From the NCBI GenBank assembly GCA_019422005.1, contig JAHZEF010000033.1, forward strand, positions 1,655 through 17,464: DNA of 15,810 nt. The letters run 5' to 3'. The position numbers and the translations under genes are program-made. Source of the DNA: Clostridiales bacterium (GTDB lineage Bacteria > Bacillota > Clostridia > Oscillospirales > Oscillospiraceae). The notes under the pieces were generated by a model. It was not told the origin of the DNA and searched no databases. It worked only from the letters and a program-made list of their open reading frames with translations. This document shows positions 1-6,633 of this stretch, one piece after another. Position 1 is the first letter of the stretch. Each line of letters starts with the position of its first letter.

Positions 1-279
1 GCGGGCGTTGTGTATGCCGCGCGGCTCAACGCGGCCACGCCGAAGGCGGGCAACGGCTTTGAACTGGATGCAATCGCCGCGTGCTTTGTGGGCGGCGCCT
101 CTGTCACCGGCGGCAGCGGCACCATTGCGGGCGCGATCATCGGCGGGCTGATGATCGGCGTTTTGAACAACGGCATGTCCATGATGGGCATTTCCATCGA
201 TATTCAGCAGTCGGTCAAGGGCCTGGTGATCCTGTTTGCCGTGGCGTTTGACATGTATTCCAAGTCCAGGCAGAAATAA
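1..279 (+). CDS. sugar ABC transporter permease, XylH/GguB-type (C-terminal part, 5' truncated by window)
   Basis: The reading frame enters open at base 1 and ends with TAA at 277-279, so only about the last 92 residues are present. The segment GGASVTGGSGTIAGAIIGG followed by LMIGVLNNGMSMMGI and a final KGLVILFAVAFDMYSKS is typical of the C-terminal membrane helices and cytoplasmic tail of ribose-type (BPD_transp_2) permeases. The LNNGMS and VAFDxYxKS patterns favour the XylH / MmsB (GguB) branch. The protein would form the membrane channel of a pentose, hexose or related ABC importer. It is distinct from the two permeases at 9710-11680, so two ribose-type importers flank this locus. The stop codon touches the following methyltransferase reading frame, which suggests one transcript. 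The exact substrate cannot be read from this fragment. Confidence 0.9.
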   Translation, partial: AGVVYAARLNAATPKAGNGFELDAIAACFVGGASVTGGSGTIAGAIIGGLMIGVLNNGMSMMGISIDIQQSVKGLVILFAVAFDMYSKSRQK

Positions 280-299
280 TGGTTGCGGAGGTTCCTTCT

Positions 300-1739
300 A
301 TGAAACTGTCGAAATTTGAGGTTTTGTCTCCTGAGGAAATTCAGAAGATTCATGAAGCGTCCCTGGATGTGCTGGCCAACTGCGGAATCAAAATCATGAG
401 CGACAAAGTCCTGGACCTGCTGGAGGCCGGCGGCGCGCAGGTGGACCGCGAGACGCGGTTCTGCCGGTTTGCACCGGAGCTGGTGGAGGCGTGCATTGCA
501 AAAGCGCCCTCCCGGTTTGACCTGTATGACCGCGGCGGGAAGTATGCCATGACCATCGGGGACGGGACGCCGTACTGCGCGTCGGGGCACAACGCCGTAT
601 TCTGCATTGACAGTCAGACCCTGGAGCGGCGCTATGCCACGGTCCGGGATGTGGAGGAATTCGGCATTGTCTCCCAGTGGTGTGAGAACGTTGAGATTGT
701 GGGCGTTCCTCTGAACCCGATGGATGTGCCGGCCCGCAGCACGCTGCTCCATGCGGCGAAAGCGCTGCTGGAGACGACGACAAAGCCGCTGTTTTTATCC
801 ACGGAAAGCTGCGAAATTGTGGAGAGCCTGCTGGACATGATGCGGGCTGCCGCCGGCACCGAGGAGATCGGCAGCCGGCCCAACGCGATCATTCAGCTGT
901 CGCCCTCCAGCCCGCTGTTCTGGGAGGCCAGCGCCGCCGACGGCGTTGTGGCGACGGCGCTGGCGCGGGTGCCGCTGAATATTCTGCCCGAGCCCATGAG
1001 CGGTGTGAGCGCGCCCTATTCCGTGGCGGGCCTTCTGACGGAACACAACATTGAAACGCTCAGCGGCGTGATCATCGCCCAGCTGGCGGCGCCGGGGACG
1101 CCGGTGCTGTACGGCAGCTCCTGGACGACTTATGATATGCGCTCCTCCAGCGCGCTGATCGGCAGCCCGGAGACCACGCTGCTGCGGGTGGCCGGCTGCC
1201 AGATGGCGCGGTTTTATGAGCTCCCGTCCCACACCACGGCGACCAACACGGATTCCAACGCCCATGACGAGCATCACGCCTGGGAATCGGTCCTCAGCAA
1301 CATTGCCGCAATGAACGCGCACAATGATATTGTGATGAATTCCGGCATGTTTGCCTGCGGCCTGACCACCAGCCTGGAGCAGCTGGTTATGGACAATGAG
1401 GTCAACGGCATCATCCGCCGCCTGATGCAGGGCATCCGGGTGGACCGGGATTCCATTGCGGCGGAGGTGATCCGCGAAGTCGGCCCCGCGGGCAACTTCC
1501 TGATGGAAGACCATACGCTGGACCGTTTGTACGGCGACGAGTTTTACCGCCCGGTGATGCAGTTCAACCTGCAGTATGACTCCTGGATGGCCGACGGCGC
1601 GCCCACCGCCGACGTGGTGGCGGGACGCATGGCGCGGGAGATCCTGGCGCGGGGAAACCAGGCTGCGCCGGAGCCGGGCCTGACGGAGCGGCTGAATGAG
1701 ATCATCGCCGAATTTGAGGGCAGGTATGTGAAGTCTTAG
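300..1739 (+). CDS. MttB-family (trimethylamine/quaternary-amine:corrinoid) methyltransferase, non-pyrrolysine type
   Basis: The protein has 479 residues, normal for the MttB superfamily. Family members move a methyl group from a methylated amine to a corrinoid protein. Family-like segments are the N-terminal LSPEEIQKIHEASLDVLANCGI (about residues 9-30), HTTATNTDSNAHDEHHAWE (311-329) and TTSLEQLVMDNEVNGIIRRL (356-375). No in-frame amber codon interrupts the gene, so it belongs with the pyrrolysine-free homologues. Known members of that group demethylate glycine betaine, proline betaine, carnitine or butyrobetaine, and many remain unassigned. ATG 300 is preferred because GGAGG lies at 287-291, 8 nt upstream. 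An earlier ATG at 279 overlaps the previous stop but has no good site. No corrinoid protein, reductive activase or second methyltransferase is in the window. Neighbours are sugar-type genes, which is unusual. Family call firm; substrate unknown. Confidence 0.88.
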   Translation: MKLSKFEVLSPEEIQKIHEASLDVLANCGIKIMSDKVLDLLEAGGAQVDRETRFCRFAPELVEACIAKAPSRFDLYDRGGKYAMTIGDGTPYCASGHNAVFCIDSQTLERRYATVRDVEEFGIVSQWCENVEIVGVPLNPMDVPARSTLLHAAKALLETTTKPLFLSTESCEIVESLLDMMRAAAGTEEIGSRPNAIIQLSPSSPLFWEASAADGVVATALARVPLNILPEPMSGVSAPYSVAGLLTEHNIETLSGVIIAQLAAPGTPVLYGSSWTTYDMRSSSALIGSPETTLLRVAGCQMARFYELPSHTTATNTDSNAHDEHHAWESVLSNIAAMNAHNDIVMNSGMFACGLTTSLEQLVMDNEVNGIIRRLMQGIRVDRDSIAAEVIREVGPAGNFLMEDHTLDRLYGDEFYRPVMQFNLQYDSWMADGAPTADVVAGRMAREILARGNQAAPEPGLTERLNEIIAEFEGRYVKS

Positions 1740-1766
1740 GCCGCGGGACGGGAAGGAGGCGTCGCC

Positions 1767-2639
1767 GTGTACAGCTGTGTCAGGGAAGACCCGCGATGGG
1801 GACGGCTTCTGTGGCTGACGGACGGCCGTACGGAGGTGGCTGCAGCGCTGGACTTCGGGATCCGCATTGTCCATCTGGCGTGCGCGGGAATGGAGAACCT
1901 GTTTTACCGTCAGGATGAAAGCCTGCGGGATGGGCTGGCGACCGGTGCAGGCTGGAGGCTCTATGGCGGACATCGGTTCTGGCTGGCGCCGGAGAGCGAA
2001 CAGAGCTATTATCCGGACTGCGCGCCGGTTCGCTGGTCGGCGCTGGGCGAGGGGATTCTGCTGCTCCAGGAGCCGGATCCGTGGCTGGGCGTGGAAAAAT
2101 CGCTGGAGCTGCGGTTTGACGGCGCGGGGCGGATCCGGGTGATTCACCGGGCCAGAAACGTGTCGGACGAGGCGATTTCCTGCGGGCTCTGGGCCATCAG
2201 CTCCATGGCCGCGGGCTGCCGACTGCAGGTGCCGTTCGTGCCGCCGCCGCGCCCTGCGCTGACGCCGACCCGGTTTCTGGCGCTTTGGGACTGCGCGGAT
2301 CTGGCGGACCGCCGCCTGGAGATCCGGGCAGACCGGGTCTGCGCGCAGCAGATGGATATGGATCCGCCATTGAAAATCGGGCTTTACACCAGGATGGGAG
2401 AGGCCGCCGTGGAGGGCCGGGGGCAGCGGTTTGTGAAGCAGTTCGGCTGTGCGCCGGGGCGTGCCTATCCGGACAACAACTGTAATTTTGAATTGTATCT
2501 CTGCCGGCACATGATGGAGGTGGAGAGCCTGGGGCCCGTCACGGTCCTGGAGCCGGGCGAGAGCGCCGATCACTGTGAGCGATGGCACGTCTGCCCGCTG
2601 GCCGGGGAGAGGGAGAAAAGGATGGAAGCGGAATCATGA
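1767..2639 (+). CDS. DUF4380-family protein, galactose-mutarotase-like beta-sandwich
   Basis: The protein has 290 residues. The segment W-RLYGGHRFWLAPE (about 63-76) followed by YYPDCAPV (81-88), then PLKIGL (201-206), YPDNNCNFELY (234-244), ESLGPVTVLEPGES (253-266) and a terminal ERW match the pattern I know for DUF4380 proteins. These are predicted to adopt the aldose-1-epimerase/mutarotase fold and usually occur in carbohydrate operons. No experimental reaction is known to me. A role in sugar anomer handling or sugar binding is inference. The GTG start at 1767 is chosen because GGAAGGAGG at 1751-1759 ends 7 nt upstream and no better ATG is nearby. No signal peptide is visible, so it is probably cytoplasmic. 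It follows the methyltransferase by 27 nt, and its stop overlaps the next ATG (ATGA, 2636-2639), implying translational coupling. Confidence 0.8.
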   Translation: MYSCVREDPRWGRLLWLTDGRTEVAAALDFGIRIVHLACAGMENLFYRQDESLRDGLATGAGWRLYGGHRFWLAPESEQSYYPDCAPVRWSALGEGILLLQEPDPWLGVEKSLELRFDGAGRIRVIHRARNVSDEAISCGLWAISSMAAGCRLQVPFVPPPRPALTPTRFLALWDCADLADRRLEIRADRVCAQQMDMDPPLKIGLYTRMGEAAVEGRGQRFVKQFGCAPGRAYPDNNCNFELYLCRHMMEVESLGPVTVLEPGESADHCERWHVCPLAGEREKRMEAES

Positions 2640-3367
2640 TATTCAAAGATATCAACTGCGGCTTTTATGTACACCGGCGGCCGCTGCAGTATGCCTGCAC
2701 CCATGATGAGGTGGCGGCGCTGGCGGAACGCAGCGGGATTGCGGCGAGGGCCATATACAATTACGACAAGGGCGCGGACGCCAACCGCGTGACCGGGGCG
2801 TACGCGGCGGCGTCGGGCGGCTGCGAATACCCGGTATACCGGCTGATGCCGCCGGCATATCCCGAGGAGAGCTTTACCCGGGAGCAGATGGAGCGCGCGA
2901 TTGCGGAAGAGCGGGCGCTGTTCCGCATTCATCCGGCGTCCTACGCTGCGCCGCTGCATGTGTGGATGTACGACTGGATGCTGGACGTTTTGTGCGAGAG
3001 CCGCACGCCGCTGCTGGTGTCCCTGCAGGAGCTTGACCTCAACGATGCCGCGGCGGTCAAGGAGGCTTATCCGGAACTGCGCCTGATCATCACCAACACG
3101 GATCAGTGGCTCAACCGCCAGTACGTCCGGTTTGCCCAATACTATCCGCATGTGTACTTCGATACCTGCAACACCATTGAATACTATGGCATTGAGAACA
3201 TGACGGAGATCCTGGGGGCGGAACGGTTCCTGTTCGGCACCTACATGCCGGAAAAAGAACCGTATGACAAACTGTTTCAGCTCCTGTACTGCGAACTGTC
3301 CCGGGAACAGAAGGAACTGATTGCGCACGGCAATTTTGAACGGCTGGTGGAGGTGCGGAGCAGATGA
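2636..3367 (+). CDS. amidohydrolase-2-type TIM-barrel protein lacking metal ligands (probable pseudoenzyme)
   Basis: The protein has 243 residues. The start is ATG 2636 in the ATGA overlap with the upstream gene; GGAAG at 2624-2628 may serve as the binding site. It aligns by eye with the next gene: RIHP (97-100) versus KIHP, YPELRL (145-150) versus YPELRL, RFLFGT (197-202) versus RFVFGT, and NFERLV versus NFERII near the end. Every metal-ligand position is changed. DAHAH becomes DINCG (5-9), the barrel His in ACH becomes Ser129, the CH-MGG His becomes Asn154, and the GTD Asp becomes Tyr203. The frame is intact, so this is not a decaying pseudogene. It may be a non-catalytic partner of the downstream amidohydrolase, a binding protein, or an enzyme with different chemistry. 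Fold call good; function unknown. Confidence 0.75.
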   Translation: MIFKDINCGFYVHRRPLQYACTHDEVAALAERSGIAARAIYNYDKGADANRVTGAYAAASGGCEYPVYRLMPPAYPEESFTREQMERAIAEERALFRIHPASYAAPLHVWMYDWMLDVLCESRTPLLVSLQELDLNDAAAVKEAYPELRLIITNTDQWLNRQYVRFAQYYPHVYFDTCNTIEYYGIENMTEILGAERFLFGTYMPEKEPYDKLFQLLYCELSREQKELIAHGNFERLVEVRSR

Positions 3368-4179
3368 CGATCAGAGAGTGCGTTTTGAATGGGACGCTGC
3401 CACAGGATCTGCGGATTCTGGACGCCCACGCCCATTTGGGAGACGGGGAGCAGGGCGGCGCTTATATTCGGTCGCTTCCGCTGGAGGAAAGCCTGCGCCT
3501 GAGCCGCAGGATCGGCGTCGGCGCCCTGGTGGCCAGCCACCTGCGGGCGCTGGGCGGCGATGCGCCCGGGGGCAACGAGCGTATGATGGAGTTTACGCGC
3601 ATGCATCCGGGGTATGTGTACGCCTCCATCTTCTACGATCCGCATGACCACGGCGCGTGCATGGCGCAGCTGGAAGCATACCGGTCCGATCCCGGGTTTG
3701 TAGGGGTGAAAATCCATCCGCGGGATACCGGGACGTCCATTGCGGGGCGGGAGTATGACCGCCTGTATGAGTACTGCATTGCCCACGGCATACTGGTGGC
3801 CTGCCATACCTGGGAGACGGAACCGGCCAACAACCCTGCGGACTTTGAGCCGGTGCTGGAGCGGTATCCGGAGCTGCGCCTGCAGCTCTGCCATATGGGC
3901 GGCACCTATCGGGGGTGCCTCGATTCCCTGCGCCTCGCCAACCGCTTTGCGAATGTCTACCTGGATTTCAACGGTTCGCTGTATTCGCAGATCTGGCTGG
4001 AGGATCTGGTGCAGGAGGCGCCGCTGGAGCGGTTTGTGTTCGGCACGGATCAGACGTTCAACGATCCGCGGATCATGGTGGGGCGCGTGCTGCTCAGCGA
4101 TCTGGACGATGCGGTGAAACGGATGCTGCTCTGCGAGAACTTTGAACGGATCATCGGCCGGACGCTGGTTGCCCCCTGA
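3364..4179 (+). CDS. amidohydrolase family 2 metal-dependent hydrolase (TIM barrel)
   Basis: The protein has 271 residues, usual for the short ACMSD-like amidohydrolase family 2. These enzymes hydrolyse lactones or amides, or decarboxylate, using a metal in a TIM barrel. The full ligand set is visible: DAHAH (D20, H22, H24), GVKIHP (K116, H118), ACH (H148), CHMGG (H177) and FGTD (D229). ATG 3364 overlaps the upstream TGA as ATGA, and GGAGG at 3349-3353 is 10 nt upstream, so the two amidohydrolase-like proteins are translationally coupled and probably made in equal amounts. No signal peptide is seen, so it is cytoplasmic. It is the last gene of this operon, facing the convergent regulator gene 47 nt away. 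In a sugar operon it could open a sugar lactone or act on a side chain, but the substrate cannot be named. Confidence 0.87.
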   Translation: MTIRECVLNGTLPQDLRILDAHAHLGDGEQGGAYIRSLPLEESLRLSRRIGVGALVASHLRALGGDAPGGNERMMEFTRMHPGYVYASIFYDPHDHGACMAQLEAYRSDPGFVGVKIHPRDTGTSIAGREYDRLYEYCIAHGILVACHTWETEPANNPADFEPVLERYPELRLQLCHMGGTYRGCLDSLRLANRFANVYLDFNGSLYSQIWLEDLVQEAPLERFVFGTDQTFNDPRIMVGRVLLSDLDDAVKRMLLCENFERIIGRTLVAP

Positions 4180-4185
4180 CGGACG

Positions 4186-4221
4186 AAAAAACTCCCTGCC
4201 CATCGGAGGATGTGCAGGGAG
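4186..4221 (-). terminator. Rho-independent terminator of the LacI-type regulator gene
   Basis: An 8-bp stem CTCCCTGC (4192-4199) pairs with GCAGGGAG (4214-4221). After one C/T mismatch it continues as CATC/GATG with a GGAG loop. On the minus strand the hairpin is followed by six T residues (plus-strand A 4186-4191). It lies 5 nt beyond the regulator stop codon. On the plus strand there is no T run after the hairpin, so it should work mainly for the minus-strand transcript. Confidence 0.88.
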
Positions 4222-4226
4222 GGCGG

Positions 4227-6083
4227 TCAGACATACCAATTGCGGACTTCCTGAAGCAGGCGGCTGTACTTTTCCGCGGTCTCTTTTGTGACAAGCGGCG
4301 CTTCCAGCCGGCAGACAGCCGGGAAATCCTTGCCGCGCAGGATGGCGTCCAGCGCCACAACGCTGGTCTGGGTTTCCTCATAGATGGGCTGCGCCACGAA
4401 AGCCTGGATTTCGCCGTTCTCCAGCAGCGTCAGGGCCTCGTCTGTGTAGTCGGTCCCAACGATGATCAGGTCGGTTTTACCCAGCGCCTTTTTGGCAGCC
4501 GCCCAGGCGGCGCAGGCGTCGCCTGCGGTGATGAAGGCGCCGACCAGATCGGGCGTATTCGTGATCAGGTCGGTTACCCGGCGGATGTTGGCGGCGGTGT
4601 GATGGACGAACGGCAGATCGTCGAGCACGGTGATCTGCGGGCAGGCTTCCCGCATCAGCCGCCGGAATTCCCGGGTGATGCCGGTCTCCAGCAGGTTGTC
4701 GCCGGACTGGGTCAATGCGATGGAGCCGCTCCGGCCCTGCAGCTGCCTGGCGAAGAAAGCGGAAACCTCTCTGGCCACGGCCAGGGGATCCTCGGTGATG
4801 TTGGACCGGACGCCGAGACGCTCCGGCTCCTCCGCAATGGCGTGCAGGCAGACGACGGGGATGCCGGCGCCGGCAACCAGCCGGATCGCCTCAGGCACTG
4901 CCAGCCACATGGCAACGCCGTCCACATCCATATTCAGCAGCGTTTTCACGACCTCGGTAAAGGAGGCGTCGTCCCCGTTGGGCGTACCGACAACCTCGGC
5001 CTGATAGCCCATCTGCTGCACGTTGTTCAGAAAGCCGGCCCGCGCCACGCGCATGGTGGGATGGTCCTTGAGGTACATGGCAATCGCCAGCTTTTTCTCT
5101 GCGGGATTGTACTTCGGTGCGCCGGCACTCTGCCCCCGGCGCAGGGGGCCTGCCGGAATGACCAGATCCGCGGATTTATAGGGATGCTGCTGCTGGGAGA
5201 TGATCCGGAATACTTCCTCTCCGATGCGGTCCTGGTTCAGGCTGATGCGCGTAAAGGAAAATCCGGGATGCACCGCGGAGTCCTGCGATACGATGGCGGC
5301 CACGGAGATGTCCTCCGGGATCCGAAGGCCCAGGGCGGCCAGCTGGTCCGCAGCGTGGACGGCTGCCGCGTCCGAAGTGCAGACGACGGCGGAAATGTTG
5401 TTGTTCTGCAGAATATCGGGAAAATGCGACCAGACGTTGGGGTCGGCGCCGGCGTCCATAATGATCTGGTCGGGGTTGAGCGGAAGATGCTGCTCCAGTA
5501 CCAGCCGCTGAAAGCCGCTGAAGCAGATCAGGTTTTTTCCGGCCGGCAGATCTTCGTTCAAATAGAGGAAGCTTCGGTGCCCGAGCTCCCGGAGGTGGGC
5601 GGTCAGGGTGTACGCCGCCCCGGCGTAGTCGATCCGGATGTTGAGAAAAGGCTTGCGAAAGTAGTTGCCGTCGATCACCAGAACCCTGGGCACCAGGGAG
5701 GCGAACAGATCCAAAGCCGTCCGTTCGGCCTCGCCGAAGGTGACGAGCAGGCTGCAGCCCCCCAGCTTTTCCTCGGTATTCTCCAGGATCTGGGAGAGCG
5801 TGAAGATTTTCAGTTCGGCGTCCTGCTGCTGGGTATAATTCAGCAGGCTCTGCAGGATCAGGGGCAGCATGCGCTCCGCCGGCGTGGCCGCCACCAGTAC
5901 CGCCGCCCCGGCGGCAGGCAGCCGCGTTCTGGCCGGCGGCTCATAATTCATTTCCTGGACAATGCGCAGAATGTGCGCCCGCGTCGCTTCGGAAATTCCC
6001 CGTTTTCCATGGATTGCCATGGAAACTGCCGCCTGCGAAACACCGGCACGCCTGGCAATGTCCTTGTTTGTCACCTTTGCCAT
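4227..6083 (-). CDS. LacI-family transcriptional regulator with two tandem sugar-sensor domains (HTH + LacI sensor + RbsB-like domain)
   Basis: The protein has 618 residues, against about 330-350 for ordinary LacI regulators. Residues 4-24 (TNKDIARRAGVSQAAVSMAI) are a clear LacI helix-turn-helix. Residues about 60-318 form a complete LacI sensor, ending in the usual LVIPAGPLRRGQSAG segment. Residues about 328-618 are a second periplasmic-binding-protein-like domain that starts KLAIAMYLKD and includes IVGTDYTDEALTLLENGEIQAFVAQPIYEE. That pattern is typical of RbsB-type binding proteins, here without a signal peptide and so cytoplasmic. The hinge after YEPP lacks the canonical ARxLR-like helix. 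ATG at 6083 has AAGGAG (6092-6097 on the plus strand) 8 nt upstream. The gene is divergent from the binding-protein operon at 6634, its likely target, and carries its own promoter and terminator. DNA-binding and sensor calls are firm; the two ligands are unknown. Confidence 0.93.
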   Translation of the reverse strand: MAKVTNKDIARRAGVSQAAVSMAIHGKRGISEATRAHILRIVQEMNYEPPARTRLPAAGAAVLVAATPAERMLPLILQSLLNYTQQQDAELKIFTLSQILENTEEKLGGCSLLVTFGEAERTALDLFASLVPRVLVIDGNYFRKPFLNIRIDYAGAAYTLTAHLRELGHRSFLYLNEDLPAGKNLICFSGFQRLVLEQHLPLNPDQIIMDAGADPNVWSHFPDILQNNNISAVVCTSDAAAVHAADQLAALGLRIPEDISVAAIVSQDSAVHPGFSFTRISLNQDRIGEEVFRIISQQQHPYKSADLVIPAGPLRRGQSAGAPKYNPAEKKLAIAMYLKDHPTMRVARAGFLNNVQQMGYQAEVVGTPNGDDASFTEVVKTLLNMDVDGVAMWLAVPEAIRLVAGAGIPVVCLHAIAEEPERLGVRSNITEDPLAVAREVSAFFARQLQGRSGSIALTQSGDNLLETGITREFRRLMREACPQITVLDDLPFVHHTAANIRRVTDLITNTPDLVGAFITAGDACAAWAAAKKALGKTDLIIVGTDYTDEALTLLENGEIQAFVAQPIYEETQTSVVALDAILRGKDFPAVCRLEAPLVTKETAEKYSRLLQEVRNWYV

Positions 6084-6133
6084 CGTTGTTACTCCTTAAT
6101 TCATGAAGACAAGCCCGAATCCGTTTTACTATA

Positions 6134-6162
6134 AGTATATGGCGGGTTCTGGCAGAATGCAA
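6134..6162 (-). promoter_or_regulatory. probable promoter of the LacI-type regulator gene
   Basis: On the minus strand a TTGCAT (-35, plus-strand 6157-6162) and a TATACT (-10, plus-strand 6134-6139) are separated by exactly 17 nt. The -10 box matches five of six sigma-70/sigma-A consensus positions; the -35 box matches three. They sit about 50 nt upstream of the regulator start codon at 6083, giving a short leader that holds its ribosome binding site. The call rests on sequence match and position only. Confidence 0.6.
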
Positions 6163-6203
6163 GATCATCCTTGGGAAACCGGGCGGAAACAGTGAAAAAC
6201 GGC

Positions 6204-6222
6204 GCAGCCGTGAGGCGGCTGC
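6204..6222. promoter_or_regulatory. perfect inverted repeat in the divergent control region (operator or hairpin)
   Basis: GCAGCCG (6204-6210) and CGGCTGC (6216-6222) form a perfect 7-bp inverted repeat around a 5-nt centre TGAGG. It lies just upstream of the regulator promoter, about 40 nt from its -35 box. It could be an operator for the LacI-type protein. Alternatively it is a minus-strand terminator-like hairpin, since on that strand it is followed by GCC and a run of five T. The sequence cannot decide between these. Confidence 0.35.
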
Positions 6223-6230
6223 TTCTGTAT

Positions 6231-6517
6231 CCAGTGTATTTAAATATTTAGTAAAATTCAAGTGAAAATATGAAATTTTCAGAAAATTTAACAAAGAAAC
6301 AACAGGGATGCAAATTATGAAATTGAGATTTAGTTTTTGGATTTCAATAATATATATATAATATGGTTTTACAGCTCTGAAAAAATTTGAAATTGAATAA
6401 TTAGACGAAAAATGAGTGATACATTTGGTAAAATGGTGCATTGTAACCAGAACTGAAATGTGATAGATTTTAAGTAATAAATGCTAAATAAAATGAATTT
6501 AACTAAAATACTAAAAT
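6231..6517. promoter_or_regulatory. AT-rich intergenic island, presumed promoter/control DNA of the binding-protein operon
   Basis: Over 6231-6520 I count 66 G or C in 290 bases, about 23% GC, against clearly GC-rich genes on both sides. The stretch has no convincing gene. It contains a perfect inverted repeat TGAAAAT-N5-ATTTTCA (6263-6281), a (TA)n run at 6351-6360, a TATAAT hexamer at 6357-6362, a direct repeat TGAAATTGA (6318-6326 and 6388-6396), and a tandem 8-mer ACTAAAAT twice (6502-6517). It lies between divergent transcription units, so promoter and operator function for the operon starting at 6634 is the simplest reading. Confidence 0.6.
6334..6362 (+). promoter_or_regulatory. candidate plus-strand promoter with perfect -10 box
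   Basis: TATAAT at 6357-6362 matches the sigma-A -10 consensus exactly. The hexamer 17 nt upstream (TTTTTG, 6334-6339) is a poor -35 box, so the promoter would depend on an activator or on the AT-rich upstream DNA. In such AT-rich sequence a TATAAT can occur by chance. If it is used, the leader before the binding-protein gene would be about 265 nt long. Confidence 0.25.
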
Positions 6518-6633
6518 CAGCGCCGGGAGAGAGAAAGACTGCTCCGTCGGCGGCGGGACAGCTCCGACGGGAACGGCTTCCTTTGTAAGTAACCGGTATG
6601 CGCCGGTGAAAAATAAATCAAGGAGGAAAGAAC
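6518..6633 (+). promoter_or_regulatory. GC-rich structured 5' leader of the binding-protein operon
   Basis: Composition changes abruptly from the AT-rich island to GC-rich DNA at about 6518. Two small perfect stems are visible: CCGTCGG (6544-6550) with CCGACGG (6564-6570), and ACCGG (6592-6596) with CCGGT (6603-6607). The second lies just before the ribosome binding site AAGGAGG (6620-6626). The region could be a transcribed leader whose folding affects translation or stability. I do not recognise a known riboswitch class. Confidence 0.35.

Noticed and set aside
279..302. ATG at 279 overlapping the permease stop codon as the methyltransferase start.
   Set aside because: ATG 300 has GGAGG 8 nt upstream and the extra seven residues do not resemble the family N-terminus.
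1737..1769. The methyltransferase ends in TAG, and reading through it stays in frame into the GTG start of the DUF4380 gene (1767), suggesting a pyrrolysine readthrough fusion.
   Set aside because: The protein is already full length for the family at that point, the amber codon is at the very end rather than in the active-site region, and a strong ribosome site at 1751-1759 serves the next gene. The shared frame is most simply chance.
4212..6134. A 640-codon plus-strand open frame opposite the LacI-type regulator.
   Set aside because: The opposite strand encodes a clear HTH and two sensor domains. This frame is its antisense shadow and shows no domain or ribosome site.
6317..6361. A 14-residue hydrophobic reading frame (MKLRFSFWISIIYI) in the AT-rich island, preceded by AGGGA.
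   Set aside because: Short frames are expected by chance in such DNA, and it overlaps the TATAAT candidate. No evidence supports translation.
5941..6441. A minus-strand frame of 166 codons running from the AT-rich island into the regulator gene in a different frame.
   Set aside because: It overlaps the regulator start, promoter and HTH region, changes composition halfway, and has no convincing ribosome site.
6084..6633. A catabolite-responsive element (CcpA cre) or classical CG-centred LacI operator in the control region.
   Set aside because: I scanned for the TGNNANCGNTNNCA-like pattern and found no good match. Only the non-CG-centred inverted repeats already listed stand out.
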